A stretch of 40,666 nucleotides of DNA from Kalymmatonema hyalinum WJT4-NPBG1 (lineage in GTDB: Bacteria > Cyanobacteriota > Cyanobacteriia > Cyanobacteriales > Nostocaceae): assembly GCA_019359075.1 (NCBI GenBank), contig JAHHIB010000081.1:1-40666 (forward strand), given 5' to 3'. The notes beneath the pieces were generated by a model. That model worked only from the letters and a program-made list of their open reading frames with translations. It had not been told where the DNA came from and made no database searches. Below are positions 1-7,133 of the stretch, piece after piece; position 1 is the first letter of the stretch, and each line of letters starts with the position of its first letter. The position numbers and the translations under genes were made by a program.

Positions 1-83
1 TTCGGTCTTGCTCACGCGTCAGGAATATCCTTAAACGAGCACCCATATCATTCGTTACTTAAGTAGATTTATTTCCCGTATTT

Positions 84-111
84 ACCTATCTTAACATAGT
101 TAGGTTTTTTC
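84..111 (+). terminator. Possible rho-independent terminator
   Basis: An imperfect inverted repeat, ACCTAT then ATAGTTAGGT with a small bulge, runs directly into six T residues. That is the usual shape of an intrinsic terminator for a gene entering from the left edge. No upstream gene is visible, so this rests on shape alone. Confidence 0.35.
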
Positions 112-125
112 CCGCCCACCTACTT

Positions 126-581
126 ATGGTGTCGGTTATTAATCGACTTCGTGACTCTGTAAACATTTTAAATGCTTTACATAAATACTGTGAAAACAAA
201 GTTGATTATGTAGTTGTTAAAAATCTCTTTTTTGGAGATAAGGAAAAATTTGGTCGCTATGATGGTTCTCCTATTCGTGAAACATTACTTGGCAAAGGTT
301 TAGTAGAAGTTTTAATGCCTGATTTAATTGATTATTGCTATGATTTCATTGATGAAAATGATTTAACTTTCAGACAAGCTTCTTCTAAAGATTTTGGTTC
401 TCTTCTTGCTGTTAGGGCAAGAGTTAAGTCGTGGTTGGATGATTTTGAAGAAAAATTAAAGCCAGCTCATAATTTGCTGGGTTTTAATTGCGAGCAATTG
501 CCTGAAGGATTTTCACATACTGTAAAAGAAGATGAAAGTGAGAAAGCTACTGTAGACGACAAAGCTCAAAATGCTGCATAA
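126..581 (+). CDS. Truncated paralogue of the downstream P-loop protein
   Basis: This 151-residue protein aligns with the C-terminal half of its neighbour at 587-1354. Shared landmarks are a VDYVVVKN segment (neighbour ADYLVVKN), FFGD (HFGD), YDGSPI (YDGTQI), MPDLIDY (LPKLEDY) and a W(L/M)D(D/N)F motif near the end. The neighbour's N-terminal ~120 residues, with the GxxxxGKST loop, are absent. The frame stays open upstream to about position 63, but those codons do not resemble the missing half. It is therefore either a duplicated gene that lost its ATPase half or a stand-alone partner subunit. No clear Shine-Dalgarno sequence precedes the ATG. The neighbour starts 5 bp after this stop, so the two are probably co-transcribed. 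Exact function is unknown. Confidence 0.6.
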   Translation: MVSVINRLRDSVNILNALHKYCENKVDYVVVKNLFFGDKEKFGRYDGSPIRETLLGKGLVEVLMPDLIDYCYDFIDENDLTFRQASSKDFGSLLAVRARVKSWLDDFEEKLKPAHNLLGFNCEQLPEGFSHTVKEDESEKATVDDKAQNAA

Positions 582-586
582 CTTAC

Positions 587-1354
587 ATGTTTAGAAGACG
601 ATTTATCATTACAATGGGTGATTCGCGTGTTGGTAAGTCTACAGTTTCTAGACTGTTGTTGGAATTGTATAAAAAGCATGATTTAAATATTCGTGCTTTT
701 TATCATGGTCAGCGTCCTGGTGACTTGTCTAATCAGCTATCAGTCTATGATAAATTAGGCTTTAATATTAGGCATTTAGGACTGAATAGAGGTGATTCTG
801 ACCTTTTATTAAACGAACTGGAGATGTTTTCAGAAATTGATTTGGCATTTACTGATATGCCAGGTCAAAATCTATTGGATTTTTTTAGATTTGAGAAGGA
901 AATATATTTTCTAGACAATTTGAGTTCTTTAGGCTATCGTGCCACTTTTCTTCATCCTATTTCAAACCGCAGAGATTGTGTTAAGTACTTGCAATCTCTC
1001 TATCATATTTTTAGTAGTCACGCTGATTATTTAGTAGTGAAAAATCAACATTTTGGGGATGGTTTTAAGTACTATGATGGGACTCAAATTCAGGAAGATA
1101 TTAACAAGTTAGATGGGGTAGAACTAATATTGCCTAAGCTCGAAGATTATGTTTATCAAGATTTAGAAGATACAAATTTACCTTACGGTATTGCAATTAC
1201 TCCAGAGTCAGATATGCAAGTATTATATCGCTCGCTGGTATTTAACTGGATGGATAATTTTCATGATACTGTCATGAATCACAATGTTGCTCCGGTATAT
1301 TTAGGCTTGAAAAGAGACCGTACTGAATTAAGTCAGCAAGAAGCCAGTTTCTAA
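587..1354 (+). CDS. P-loop NTPase, TraL/StbB-like plasmid ATPase
   Basis: A Walker A loop, GDSRVGKST, sits at residues 11-19 behind a short hydrophobic strand. A DMPG segment near residue 95 follows a hydrophobic strand and fits a Walker B/switch position. The protein is 255 residues long. The overall form recalls small SIMIBI-class ATPases that accompany conjugation or stability genes, such as TraL of RP4 or StbB. It lacks the deviant KGGxGKS loop of true ParA, which lies elsewhere in this window. A paralogue without the P-loop precedes it by 5 bp and a single-span membrane protein follows by 40 bp, so the three look like one operon. A role in plasmid mobilization or maintenance is inferred from context, not shown. 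Confidence 0.6.
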   Translation: MFRRRFIITMGDSRVGKSTVSRLLLELYKKHDLNIRAFYHGQRPGDLSNQLSVYDKLGFNIRHLGLNRGDSDLLLNELEMFSEIDLAFTDMPGQNLLDFFRFEKEIYFLDNLSSLGYRATFLHPISNRRDCVKYLQSLYHIFSSHADYLVVKNQHFGDGFKYYDGTQIQEDINKLDGVELILPKLEDYVYQDLEDTNLPYGIAITPESDMQVLYRSLVFNWMDNFHDTVMNHNVAPVYLGLKRDRTELSQQEASF

Positions 1355-1394
1355 AATATTTCTTATTTTTATCAGCTTATTTGATTGCCATTTT

Positions 1395-2051
1395 ATGACT
1401 GATACTAAAAATATACCTACAGAAAATAATCCTAGTAAAGAGCAATTAGAGAAAGAGAAAGAGTATATAGAAGAGTTGATAGCCAAGTCGGGTATGAAGC
1501 CATCTGACCCTTTGTTTAAGTTATGGGCGCAGATTGGTACTACTCAATATGCAATTATGCAGTTACCTGCCAAGCTTGATACTGTGATAGCTGGCTGGAC
1601 GCTCAAGGTTGATAACAAATTAAGTGATGCGGCTGAAGTCGCGATAGTTCAGCAGCAGGCTGCAATAGCTAAAGCAGCGCAAGAGTTAGTAAGGAATAGT
1701 AAAAAATTTTCTCTCCTCAAAAGTGAGAAAGGTATTCCTGTTGGATTAGATTTGTCTAATGTCAGTCACTTTAATTTAGCGACTATTAGTTTTGTCTTTG
1801 GCTGCGTCTTGGCGTTGGGTGCGGCTATAGGGGCTTTTACTTTCAATATGGCTATAGCATCCCAATCGAGTGGTAAATCTCCTGCTGTGGCAAATTTGAA
1901 GCCTGAAGACGCTAAACTTTTAGAGTGGGCTAAATCTAAAGAAGGACGCGATGCCCGACAAATTTATACTGAGAATGCTGGGATTATTCAAGTTTGTCGT
2001 AAGGGTAAGAATCCAGGCGGCTGTATAATTGACGCTAAAATTAGGAAATAG
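1395..2051 (+). CDS. Single-pass membrane protein of the plasmid operon (unknown function)
   Basis: The protein has 218 residues. The N-terminal ~115 residues are hydrophilic with a charged helical start (residues 14-30) and an Ala/Gln-rich helix (78-100). One strong transmembrane helix follows at about 128-155. The ~60-residue C-terminal tail has two cysteines near the end (VCRKGK, GGCII). The layout resembles the DUF6753-type proteins I recall from cyanobacterial plasmids and, loosely, TraM-like proteins that follow TraL-type ATPases. That family assignment is from memory. It lies last in the operon begun at 126 and ends convergently with the response regulator gene on the other strand. Confidence 0.6.
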   Translation: MTDTKNIPTENNPSKEQLEKEKEYIEELIAKSGMKPSDPLFKLWAQIGTTQYAIMQLPAKLDTVIAGWTLKVDNKLSDAAEVAIVQQQAAIAKAAQELVRNSKKFSLLKSEKGIPVGLDLSNVSHFNLATISFVFGCVLALGAAIGAFTFNMAIASQSSGKSPAVANLKPEDAKLLEWAKSKEGRDARQIYTENAGIIQVCRKGKNPGGCIIDAKIRK

Positions 2052-2066
2052 CTGATTATGCAGCTA
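2049..2066. terminator. Small hairpin between convergent genes
   Basis: A perfect 6-bp inverted repeat (TAGCTG, 6-nt loop, CAGCTA) contains the stop codon of the membrane protein gene in one arm and overlaps the stop of the converging response regulator. It could serve as a weak bidirectional terminator. The stem is short and no T run follows. Confidence 0.3.
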
Positions 2067-2805
2067 AAAATTCGCGGTTCTTGTAATTGGGAACAATTTC
2101 TTTCGCTTCTTTGTATACTTCTTCAGTTAAGTCTTCTGGGCGGAGTATTCCTAGTTTTAAAGCTTCACATACAGCTTTTCCTCTAGTGGGTCTATGTTTT
2201 TCGTCTTTTTCTGGTTGATCGAGCTTACTAATTATTCGGTGAGCGTGCGAACGTACAGTACTAATTTCTAGGCAGAGTTTGTTAGCCATTTCCTCATACG
2301 TTAGTCCTTTGGCTAGCAATTTTAGGACTTCAAACTCTCGTTTTGTGATCATGTTTCCGGGAGTATCTTTAGTATTAGGCTCGCACATTGCCTGCGCTAC
2401 AATTGTGTGTATTGTGCTATCAATCCAAGATTCGCCTTTGTAGGTGGTTATAACAGCTTCGATAATTTTACTTTCGACATTGTTTTTGCTGTAAAAGGAA
2501 GTTGCCCCTTTTTTAAATACTTCTTTGACTATCTTTTTCTCGCAACTTCCTGTTGTAACAATGATTTTAATTCTGTTTGAGTAGACTTTTCTGATTTCTT
2601 CAACTACTTGCACGCCACTGATGTCAGGTAGTCCGATATCCACAATGACTACATCTGGCTCTGTATTTTTAATTATGCTTAGAGCTTCTTTACCGTATCC
2701 TGTTTCTCCACATACCTTAATTTTGTCGCTTCCTTCTAGTACAGTTTTTAAACCAAGTCTGAATATATTTTGGTCTTCTACTATAACAGTTTTGATAAAT
2801 TTCAT
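2056..2805 (-). CDS. NarL/LuxR-type response regulator
   Basis: A two-domain regulator of 249 residues. The receiver domain (about 1-120) begins KTVIVEDQ, has its phosphoacceptor at Asp56 in IVDIGLPDISG, a TTGS segment and the conserved lysine in FYSKN. The C-terminal half has a LuxR-type helix-turn-helix at about 155-198 (TKREFEVLKLLAKGLT, then STVRSHAHRI). The C-terminal extension of ~50 residues is longer than in typical NarL proteins. I chose the ATG at 2805 because it precedes the canonical first beta strand; an open frame extends 29 codons further but that stretch has no receiver character. No kinase is adjacent. The nearest is the histidine kinase at 8940-10034, a possible but unproven partner. 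Confidence 0.85.
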   Translation of the reverse strand: MKFIKTVIVEDQNIFRLGLKTVLEGSDKIKVCGETGYGKEALSIIKNTEPDVVIVDIGLPDISGVQVVEEIRKVYSNRIKIIVTTGSCEKKIVKEVFKKGATSFYSKNNVESKIIEAVITTYKGESWIDSTIHTIVAQAMCEPNTKDTPGNMITKREFEVLKLLAKGLTYEEMANKLCLEISTVRSHAHRIISKLDQPEKDEKHRPTRGKAVCEALKLGILRPEDLTEEVYKEAKEIVPNYKNREFLAA

Positions 2806-2881
2806 GTTAGAAGTATTTTTCGATTGCACCGTAATAATATTTGTAACATTCCTTTCAACTCTGTGCTGAGACTTGACAAAA

Positions 2882-2887
2882 ATTATA
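2882..2887 (-). promoter_or_regulatory. Candidate -10 box of the response regulator gene
   Basis: On the minus strand a consensus TATAAT lies about 77 bp upstream of the chosen start. No good -35 hexamer is visible at the right spacing. Confidence 0.25.
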
Positions 2888-2892
2888 CACAA

Positions 2893-3330
2893 ATAGCTAT
2901 TAACTTTATTGCTTTTTTATACTGTAAGCGCGACTTCATCTCCCCAATCGGCAAAATTGACGAAGATACGCCACTGATGGGATAGGGTGTGGTCAAAACC
3001 TATTGATGAAGAATGGACAAGGGAACGACACTTGTATGTCCAGAGTTGTCTGACCCATTAAGCGAAGAGAAAAACAGCAAAGCTGAGGTGTTGATCGTCA
3101 AGCCCCCCTCGTTTACGCGTGGTAAATACGCTCGTGCTGTTTTTCGCTCGCCGGAACCTCGTGACGGATTGATTTTGAGGCAAAAGTGAGATTAACCAAA
3201 ACGTTTTGGTTAATCTCACTTTTTGAAGTTTGCTGGATTCAGTGGTATCATCAAACCATACATTTTGGTTAGTTCACCCTTGGATAAATCCTACTCAAAG
3301 TTGGTCAACTTTATTCACTCGCTTATAAAG
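2893..3330. other. Gene-free region with repeats and palindrome
   Basis: I see no convincing gene here. The stretch holds a copy of a 24-bp repeat at 2985-3008, whose other copy is at 21889-21912. It also holds the 42-bp perfect palindrome at 3182-3223 and a degenerate copy of its core around 3253-3272. It then runs into the left end of the tnpB element near 3331. Confidence 0.5.
3182..3223. repeat. Perfect 42-bp palindrome, candidate parS/ParB site
   Basis: Every base from 3182 to 3223 pairs with its mirror about the centre between 3202 and 3203. The central 20 bp (TAACCAAAACGTTTTGGTTA, 3193-3212) recur exactly inside parB at 6473-6492. A degenerate copy follows about 50 bp on, with right arm ATTTTGGTTAG at 3262-3272. 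An exact 20-bp repeat shared with the partition gene favours a protein-binding site over a terminator, although the A-rich/T-rich outer arms would also fit a bidirectional terminator. If it is parS, the tnpB element has separated it from parAB. Confidence 0.55.
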
Positions 3331-3385
3331 GGTAGGCTGAAAACCCTGCGGCTTCAGCCCAGGGATGAAAGCCACGACGCAGGGT

Positions 3386-3541
3386 TTACCCTGCCGTGAT
3401 ATTTTCTTTTTTTGGTTCAGGAAGTGAATCAATCCATTCATCAACCATACTACTAATAGTTCTGTCTAGTTCTACAGACAACAAAAGTAGCTTGCGATGC
3501 CTGCGGTCAGTCAAAAGACAGTTTAACCTTTTTTTCTTCAT
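3386..3541 (-). CDS. Small ribbon-helix-helix protein, divergent from tnpB
   Basis: A 51-residue ORF on the strand opposite tnpB. It reads MKKKRLNCLLTD, a likely DNA-contacting beta strand, then a helix (RRHRKLLLLSVELD), a turn and a second helix (RTISSMVDEWIDSL). That is the compact ribbon-helix-helix order of CopG-like repressors. An in-frame ATG three codons earlier (3550) is an alternative start, and an in-frame stop lies just upstream of it. The stop codon falls in the loop of the GCAGGG/CCCTGC hairpin, which may end its transcript. Its position, head to head with tnpB with an inverted repeat at 3557-3586 between them, suggests a repressor of the element. Function is inferred. Confidence 0.6.
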   Translation of the reverse strand: MKKKRLNCLLTDRRHRKLLLLSVELDRTISSMVDEWIDSLPEPKKENITAG

Positions 3542-3556
3542 TTCGTACATACATAC

Positions 3557-3586
3557 GTTTCATATTCAAGCTAACATGTATGAAAC
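3557..3586. promoter_or_regulatory. Inverted repeat between rhh ORF and tnpB, candidate operator
   Basis: GTTTCATA (3557-3564) and TATGAAAC (3579-3586) form a perfect 8-bp inverted repeat with a 14-nt spacer. It lies in the divergent intergenic region and could bind the ribbon-helix-helix protein encoded alongside. Confidence 0.35.
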
Positions 3587-3596
3587 AGAATAAAAC

Positions 3597-3607
3597 AAGG
3601 AGGTGAT
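3597..3607 (+). promoter_or_regulatory. Unusually complete Shine-Dalgarno of tnpB
   Basis: AAGGAGGTGAT is complementary to the 16S rRNA 3' end along 11 nt. It stands 6 nt before a GTG codon, which fixes the tnpB start at 3614. Confidence 0.75.
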
Positions 3608-3613
3608 AACGCA

Positions 3614-4831
3614 GTGCTGGTTTTAGAGTACAAAGTGAAAGGTAAGCAACAGCAGTATCGAGCTATCGATGAAGCTATTCGTACGACCCAGTTCATCAGA
3701 AATAAAGCTATCAGATATTGGATAGATGCACCTCGTGAAGCAAAAATTAATCGAATTGCCCTAAACAATTACTCAACAGCACTGCGGAAAGAGTTCAAGT
3801 TTGTCAAAGAATTAAATTCAATGGCTTGTCAGGCTGCGACAGAAAGAGCTTGGAGTGCTATTGATAGATTTTACGGTAACTGTAAATCTAAAAAACCTGG
3901 GAAAAAGGAATTTCCACGTTTCCAGAAAGATAACCGCTCAGTAGAATACAAAACTTCAGGATGGTCATTGCATCCTACAAAAAGGCGCATCACTTTTACC
4001 GATGACAAAGGTATTGGTGAAGTCAAATTATTAGGAAAGTGGGATATTCACACCTACCGTGTTAAATCCATAAAACGGGTTCGATTGGTTCGGAAAGCTG
4101 GCGGATATTACTGTCAATTTGTAGTTGACATTGAGGTAAAACCTGAATCCAGAACGGCTGATGGTGAATTAGGTCTTGATGTTGGCTTAGAGTTTTTCTA
4201 CTCTGATTCCAACGGTCATCATGAAGAAAATCCAAGGTTTCTTCGTAAAGCCGAGAAAGCCATCAAGCACGCTCAACGTCAGATATACAACAAAGAAAAA
4301 GGTAAAAATCAACGACGAATAGCTAGACTCAGATATGCCAAGAAGCATTTAAGAGTAAGTAGGCAACGGAATGAACACGCAAAGAGAATTGCGCGTAACG
4401 TGTGCAAGCTTAACAGCTTAGTCGCCTATGAAGCCTTGAACGTGAAAGGCATGGTAAAGAATCACTGTTTAGCCAAGTCTATTAATGATGTAGCTTGGAC
4501 TCTGTTTCGTCGTTGGCTAGAATATTTTGCTCGTAAGTTCAATACAACAGTTGTTGCTGTCAATCCTCGAATGACATCTCAAAAGTGTTCAGATTGCGGT
4601 GCAATTGTGAAAAAATCTCTTTCAACTCGTACACATAAATGTGCTTGTGGGTCGTGCCTCCAGAGAGACGTGAACGCAGCTATAAATATTTTGAATCTTG
4701 GAAAACAAGCTAGGGACGGACAGTCCCGAAGTAACGCTACAGGAGTCGCGACCTCTGTGCTACTTGGTGCAAGCCTGGTAGAGCAAGTGGCGACGGCGAA
4801 TGTAGAATCCCCTGGCTTTACGAACAAATGA
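3614..4831 (+). CDS. tnpB: TnpB, RNA-guided RuvC-like nuclease
   Basis: A 405-residue TnpB. The RuvC-like active site is complete: Asp189 in GLDVG, Glu273 in AYEALN and Asp352 in LQRDVNAAINI. The zinc-finger cysteines are Cys325/Cys328 (CSDCG) and Cys343/Cys345 (CACG). TnpB proteins are guided by an RNA made from the element's right end, which overlaps the 3' end of the gene. The last ~40 codons here are low-complexity and cover that region. The start is GTG at 3614, set by a perfect Shine-Dalgarno. The reading frame ends inside a small palindrome nested in the right-end hairpin; without it the frame would stop just after ESPGF. The protein looks active. Confidence 0.9.
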   Translation: MLVLEYKVKGKQQQYRAIDEAIRTTQFIRNKAIRYWIDAPREAKINRIALNNYSTALRKEFKFVKELNSMACQAATERAWSAIDRFYGNCKSKKPGKKEFPRFQKDNRSVEYKTSGWSLHPTKRRITFTDDKGIGEVKLLGKWDIHTYRVKSIKRVRLVRKAGGYYCQFVVDIEVKPESRTADGELGLDVGLEFFYSDSNGHHEENPRFLRKAEKAIKHAQRQIYNKEKGKNQRRIARLRYAKKHLRVSRQRNEHAKRIARNVCKLNSLVAYEALNVKGMVKNHCLAKSINDVAWTLFRRWLEYFARKFNTTVVAVNPRMTSQKCSDCGAIVKKSLSTRTHKCACGSCLQRDVNAAINILNLGKQARDGQSRSNATGVATSVLLGASLVEQVATANVESPGFTNK

Positions 4832-4866
4832 GCGACAGCGAAATTTGTTCAGCCAGGGGAGTGTCA
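4690..4866 (+). ncRNA. Probable omega/reRNA region of tnpB, ending in nested hairpins
   Basis: In TnpB elements the guide scaffold is transcribed from the 3' end of tnpB through the right end. Here that part holds several short stems and ends with the outer stem TCCCCTGGCT/AGCCAGGGGA (4808-4817/4851-4860). Its loop has been replaced by a second perfect stem, GAACAAAT/ATTTGTTC (4822-4829/4843-4850). The 5' limit is a guess; the guide would be read from sequence after about 4866. Confidence 0.45.
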
Positions 4867-5157
4867 AATCCAGCTTTTAGTCGCGATGTCCAACCAAACA
4901 TGACACTCTGCATCAAAAACGAGTATTTAAGTTGGGGCGGGGGTCTAACACGTAAAAATTCTGCCTTAGCGTTAGCGGCTCTCGAAGGGAGCTTCCTTCA
5001 TTCCGTTGATTTGTGGGCGGAGTTGGGTACTCGTTCTAACAAGGCTGCCAGAATGTTAGGGGACGCCAGACACCTGCGGCGGGAAACCCGTCCGCAGTGC
5101 TGGCTCGACAATGCGTCAGGATTTTGATTCTTGTTGACCAACGCGTGAGTAATATTA
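4867..5157. other. Intergenic repeats upstream of parA
   Basis: No credible gene is seen, although an open frame crosses the stretch. It contains cyanobacterial palindromic repeats, including CTGCGG/CCGCAG with an inner GGGAAACCC at 5074-5097, and a GGCTCTCGAAGGGAGC unit near 4978. The parA promoter should lie near its right end. Confidence 0.5.
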
Positions 5158-5856
5158 ATGAAGCCCATGCCAAAATCTAAGTCTACAGAATCTGCAGCTA
5201 CACCTGAGAAGCTTCCCAAAATTTTAGCATTTGCTAACCAGAAAGGTGGAGCAGGCAAATCAACAGGAGCCGTACATGCTGCTGATTGGTTTACTCAGAA
5301 GGGACATTCCACTATCCTGGTTGATGCAGATGGTCAGCAAAGTTCATCCGGCTGGTTAAAGGATCTGGGACTGCCTTACAAGATCATCAGCGATCCAGAG
5401 GTTCTGTTTGACGAACTTCCTTTGTTGGCAGAGTCCTACGATATCGTGGTTGTGGATGGACCTGGGAATGCAAGTGAAGTGACCAAAGCAATTTTGATCC
5501 GCTCCAATCTAGTACTCATTCCCTGTAGGGACTCTATGATTGACCTAGCAAGTACGGGCAAAATTATGCAGTTCGTGCGTCAGGCAAAGGAGATCCGAGG
5601 AGGTTCCCCGATTGCAGCGGTTTATCTCAATGCAGTGAAAGACAACACTATTTTGTTGCGAGAAGCTAGAGAAGCCTTGCAAAGCGGCATCATACCATTG
5701 CTTAATACCACTCTCCCCGACCGTCAATGCATTAAGGATGCGCCAGGACAAGGTAGTACGGTGTTTCGCATGAAAGGAGAGGCTGCCAAAGCAGCGGCAC
5801 GTGCTTATACCAAAATCCTTACAGAAGCTTTGAAGCTATTTGAATCTGAATCGTAG
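5158..5856 (+). CDS. parA: ParA-type partition ATPase
   Basis: A 232-residue Walker-type partition ATPase that drives plasmid segregation by ATP-dependent DNA binding. It has the deviant Walker A motif KGGAGKST at 29-36, the switch segment VDADGQQSS at 55-63 and a Walker B strand VVVDGPG ending near 103. It has no N-terminal helix-turn-helix, so it is of the short type that does not itself repress transcription. The first ATG at 5158 is used; a second ATG three codons later is equally possible, and neither has a clear Shine-Dalgarno. parB follows after 71 bp. A 232-residue length is normal for the family. Confidence 0.92.
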   Translation: MKPMPKSKSTESAATPEKLPKILAFANQKGGAGKSTGAVHAADWFTQKGHSTILVDADGQQSSSGWLKDLGLPYKIISDPEVLFDELPLLAESYDIVVVDGPGNASEVTKAILIRSNLVLIPCRDSMIDLASTGKIMQFVRQAKEIRGGSPIAAVYLNAVKDNTILLREAREALQSGIIPLLNTTLPDRQCIKDAPGQGSTVFRMKGEAAKAAARAYTKILTEALKLFESES

Positions 5857-5927
5857 CGGTTTCAGCCGTACCATCTTGCTATTCGGTCATTTGACTCACG
5901 GTTTCCACACTTGAAGGAGATTTTTAG

Positions 5928-6908
5928 ATGACGACTCGACGACAACTCAAAGATGCTATTTCTGACAACGAAGAATTGAACTTCGTTTTTGGGCAAGCGA
6001 CTGCTCAGAAAATTGTCCAAACAGCCGATGTGACCCAAGAACAACTTATTAAGCGCAGTGCTATTGTTTGCACATTCACATTTGTTCCAGATGGCAAGCC
6101 AGTCCGGCATTATTACGACCCACAAGAGCTAGAACAATGGGCATTAAACGATATCAAGCCCAACGGAATTCGTTCGCCTCTATGGGTTCGCCCCGATCCA
6201 AGTCAATCAGGAAAATATGAACTGGTTGCAGGACTTCGTCGATTAAAAGCGGCAACGATTTTGGAACTAGAGGTTGTTCCCGTCAAGGTTTTTGATTGGG
6301 ATGACCGTACCGCTTTCCACGCTGCCATATCGGAAAATACAAATCGCCGAGATTTTAGTGCTTTGGAGGAGTTAGATAATACTTTGCGATTGCTTGAAAT
6401 TCAACTTGGATATGACACAGAAGAGGTGGTCAGTTTTTTATATCGGATGAATAATGCCACGAAAGGAACCACTAACCAAAACGTTTTGGTTAGCGAAGAA
6501 GCTGAACTTGTTCAACAGATATTTGATTCGTTCGGGCAAATCACTTGGCAATCCTTCGTCGCTACTCGGCTGCCTTTGTTTAAAAAACCAGCAGAAATCT
6601 TAAATGCTATTCGTCAGGGGAAAATTCATTATACTAAAGGGATTTTGATTGCTAGTATCAAAGATGAATATAGCCGACAAAATCTGCTAGAAGAAGCAAT
6701 TAGTCATTCCCTTAGCCTTTCCGAAATCAAGCAACGAGTTAAGGCATTAAATGATACTAAAACACCGCCCAAACCTCTAAACCTCAAGCAACGCTTGACT
6801 AAAACAGTTGAAATGGCAAAGAAAAACAAGATGCTTTGGAATGACCCAAATAAAACCCAGCAACTAGAGCAGTTGATTAGTCAGATTGAAGCGATTGTTA
6901 TAAATTGA
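5928..6908 (+). CDS. parB: ParB-like partition/nuclease-fold DNA-binding protein
   Basis: The centromere-binding partner of ParA, 326 residues. The N-terminal ParB/sulfiredoxin-like domain spans about 45-145. It contains AGLRRLKA at 101-108, equivalent to the GxRR CTP-binding motif, and SENTNRRDFSALEE at 135-148, the ENxxRxD-type motif. A helix-turn-helix region around 150-260 and a basic helical C-terminus follow. A good AAGGAG sits 10-12 nt before the ATG. A perfect 22-bp palindrome (6472-6493) lies in codons for residues ~183-189 and is shared with the site at 3193-3212. This raises the possibility that ParB binds within its own gene. Confidence 0.9.
   Translation: MTTRRQLKDAISDNEELNFVFGQATAQKIVQTADVTQEQLIKRSAIVCTFTFVPDGKPVRHYYDPQELEQWALNDIKPNGIRSPLWVRPDPSQSGKYELVAGLRRLKAATILELEVVPVKVFDWDDRTAFHAAISENTNRRDFSALEELDNTLRLLEIQLGYDTEEVVSFLYRMNNATKGTTNQNVLVSEEAELVQQIFDSFGQITWQSFVATRLPLFKKPAEILNAIRQGKIHYTKGILIASIKDEYSRQNLLEEAISHSLSLSEIKQRVKALNDTKTPPKPLNLKQRLTKTVEMAKKNKMLWNDPNKTQQLEQLISQIEAIVIN
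6472..6493. repeat. 22-bp palindrome inside parB, second copy of candidate parS
   Basis: CTAACC...GGTTAG is perfectly palindromic about the centre between 6482 and 6483. Its inner 20 bp equal positions 3193-3212 exactly. The codons (TNQNVLV) lie in a segment that seems alignable to other cyanobacterial ParB proteins as I remember them, so the palindrome does not disrupt the gene. Confidence 0.6.
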
Positions 6909-7133
6909 TATCAAGCTCGGTTATTAGCGGTTTCATTCTATTTGGACAGCTAAGAACGTGCTTCTCCCTTTTCATAATTAATCTAATCATTTATGGGGTA
7001 TAAGTGGGGGCTATAAATACCCCAAAAATTGGTAAGAACTTTTTCAGCAAAATTAACCCCTATACAGGGTATATATAGGTGCTTTTTAGGGTATATTGAA
7101 CTCATTCCGGTTTTATACCCCACTTGACCCCCT
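6909..7133. promoter_or_regulatory. parC-like centromere/promoter region of parM
   Basis: The 225-bp region upstream of parM is rich in a repeated element built on GGGGTATA and AAGTGGGG. Copies are GGGGTATAAGTGGGGG (6995-7010), AAATACCCC (7015-7023), AGGGTATA at 7066-7073 and 7088-7095, and TATACCCCACTTGACCCCC (7114-7132), the last in inverted orientation and touching the parM start. Type II systems place their centromere repeats exactly here, where ParR binds and represses. The 100-residue protein at 8258 is the natural candidate binder. Confidence 0.55.

Larger units (their letters stand above)
3331..4866 (+). mobile_element. IS1341/IS605-type element (tnpB, no tnpA)
   Basis: The element carries tnpB and no Y1 transposase. 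The left end shows nested stem-loops: GGCTGAA/TTCAGCC at 3335-3341/3353-3359, CCCTGCG/CGCAGGG at 3344-3350/3378-3384, and GCAGGG/CCCTGC at 3379-3384/3389-3394. The right end is the stem TCCCCTGGCT/AGCCAGGGGA at 4808-4817/4851-4860 followed by GTGTCAA, which matches the usual right-end hairpin of cyanobacterial tnpB elements. Boundaries are approximate because such elements leave no terminal inverted repeats or target duplications. It lies between the backbone palindrome at 3182 and parA. Confidence 0.7.

Noticed and set aside
587-1354. A third ParA-type partition ATPase
   Set aside because: The loop is GDSRVGKST, without the signature lysine of the deviant Walker A motif (KGGxGKS).
3182-3223. 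Simple bidirectional terminator
   Set aside because: The shape would fit, but no gene ends nearby and the exact 20-bp core recurs in parB, so a binding site is preferred.
4828-5127. Open frame of 99 codons after tnpB
   Set aside because: It begins inside the tnpB right-end hairpin and runs over palindromic repeats; the translation has no domain character.
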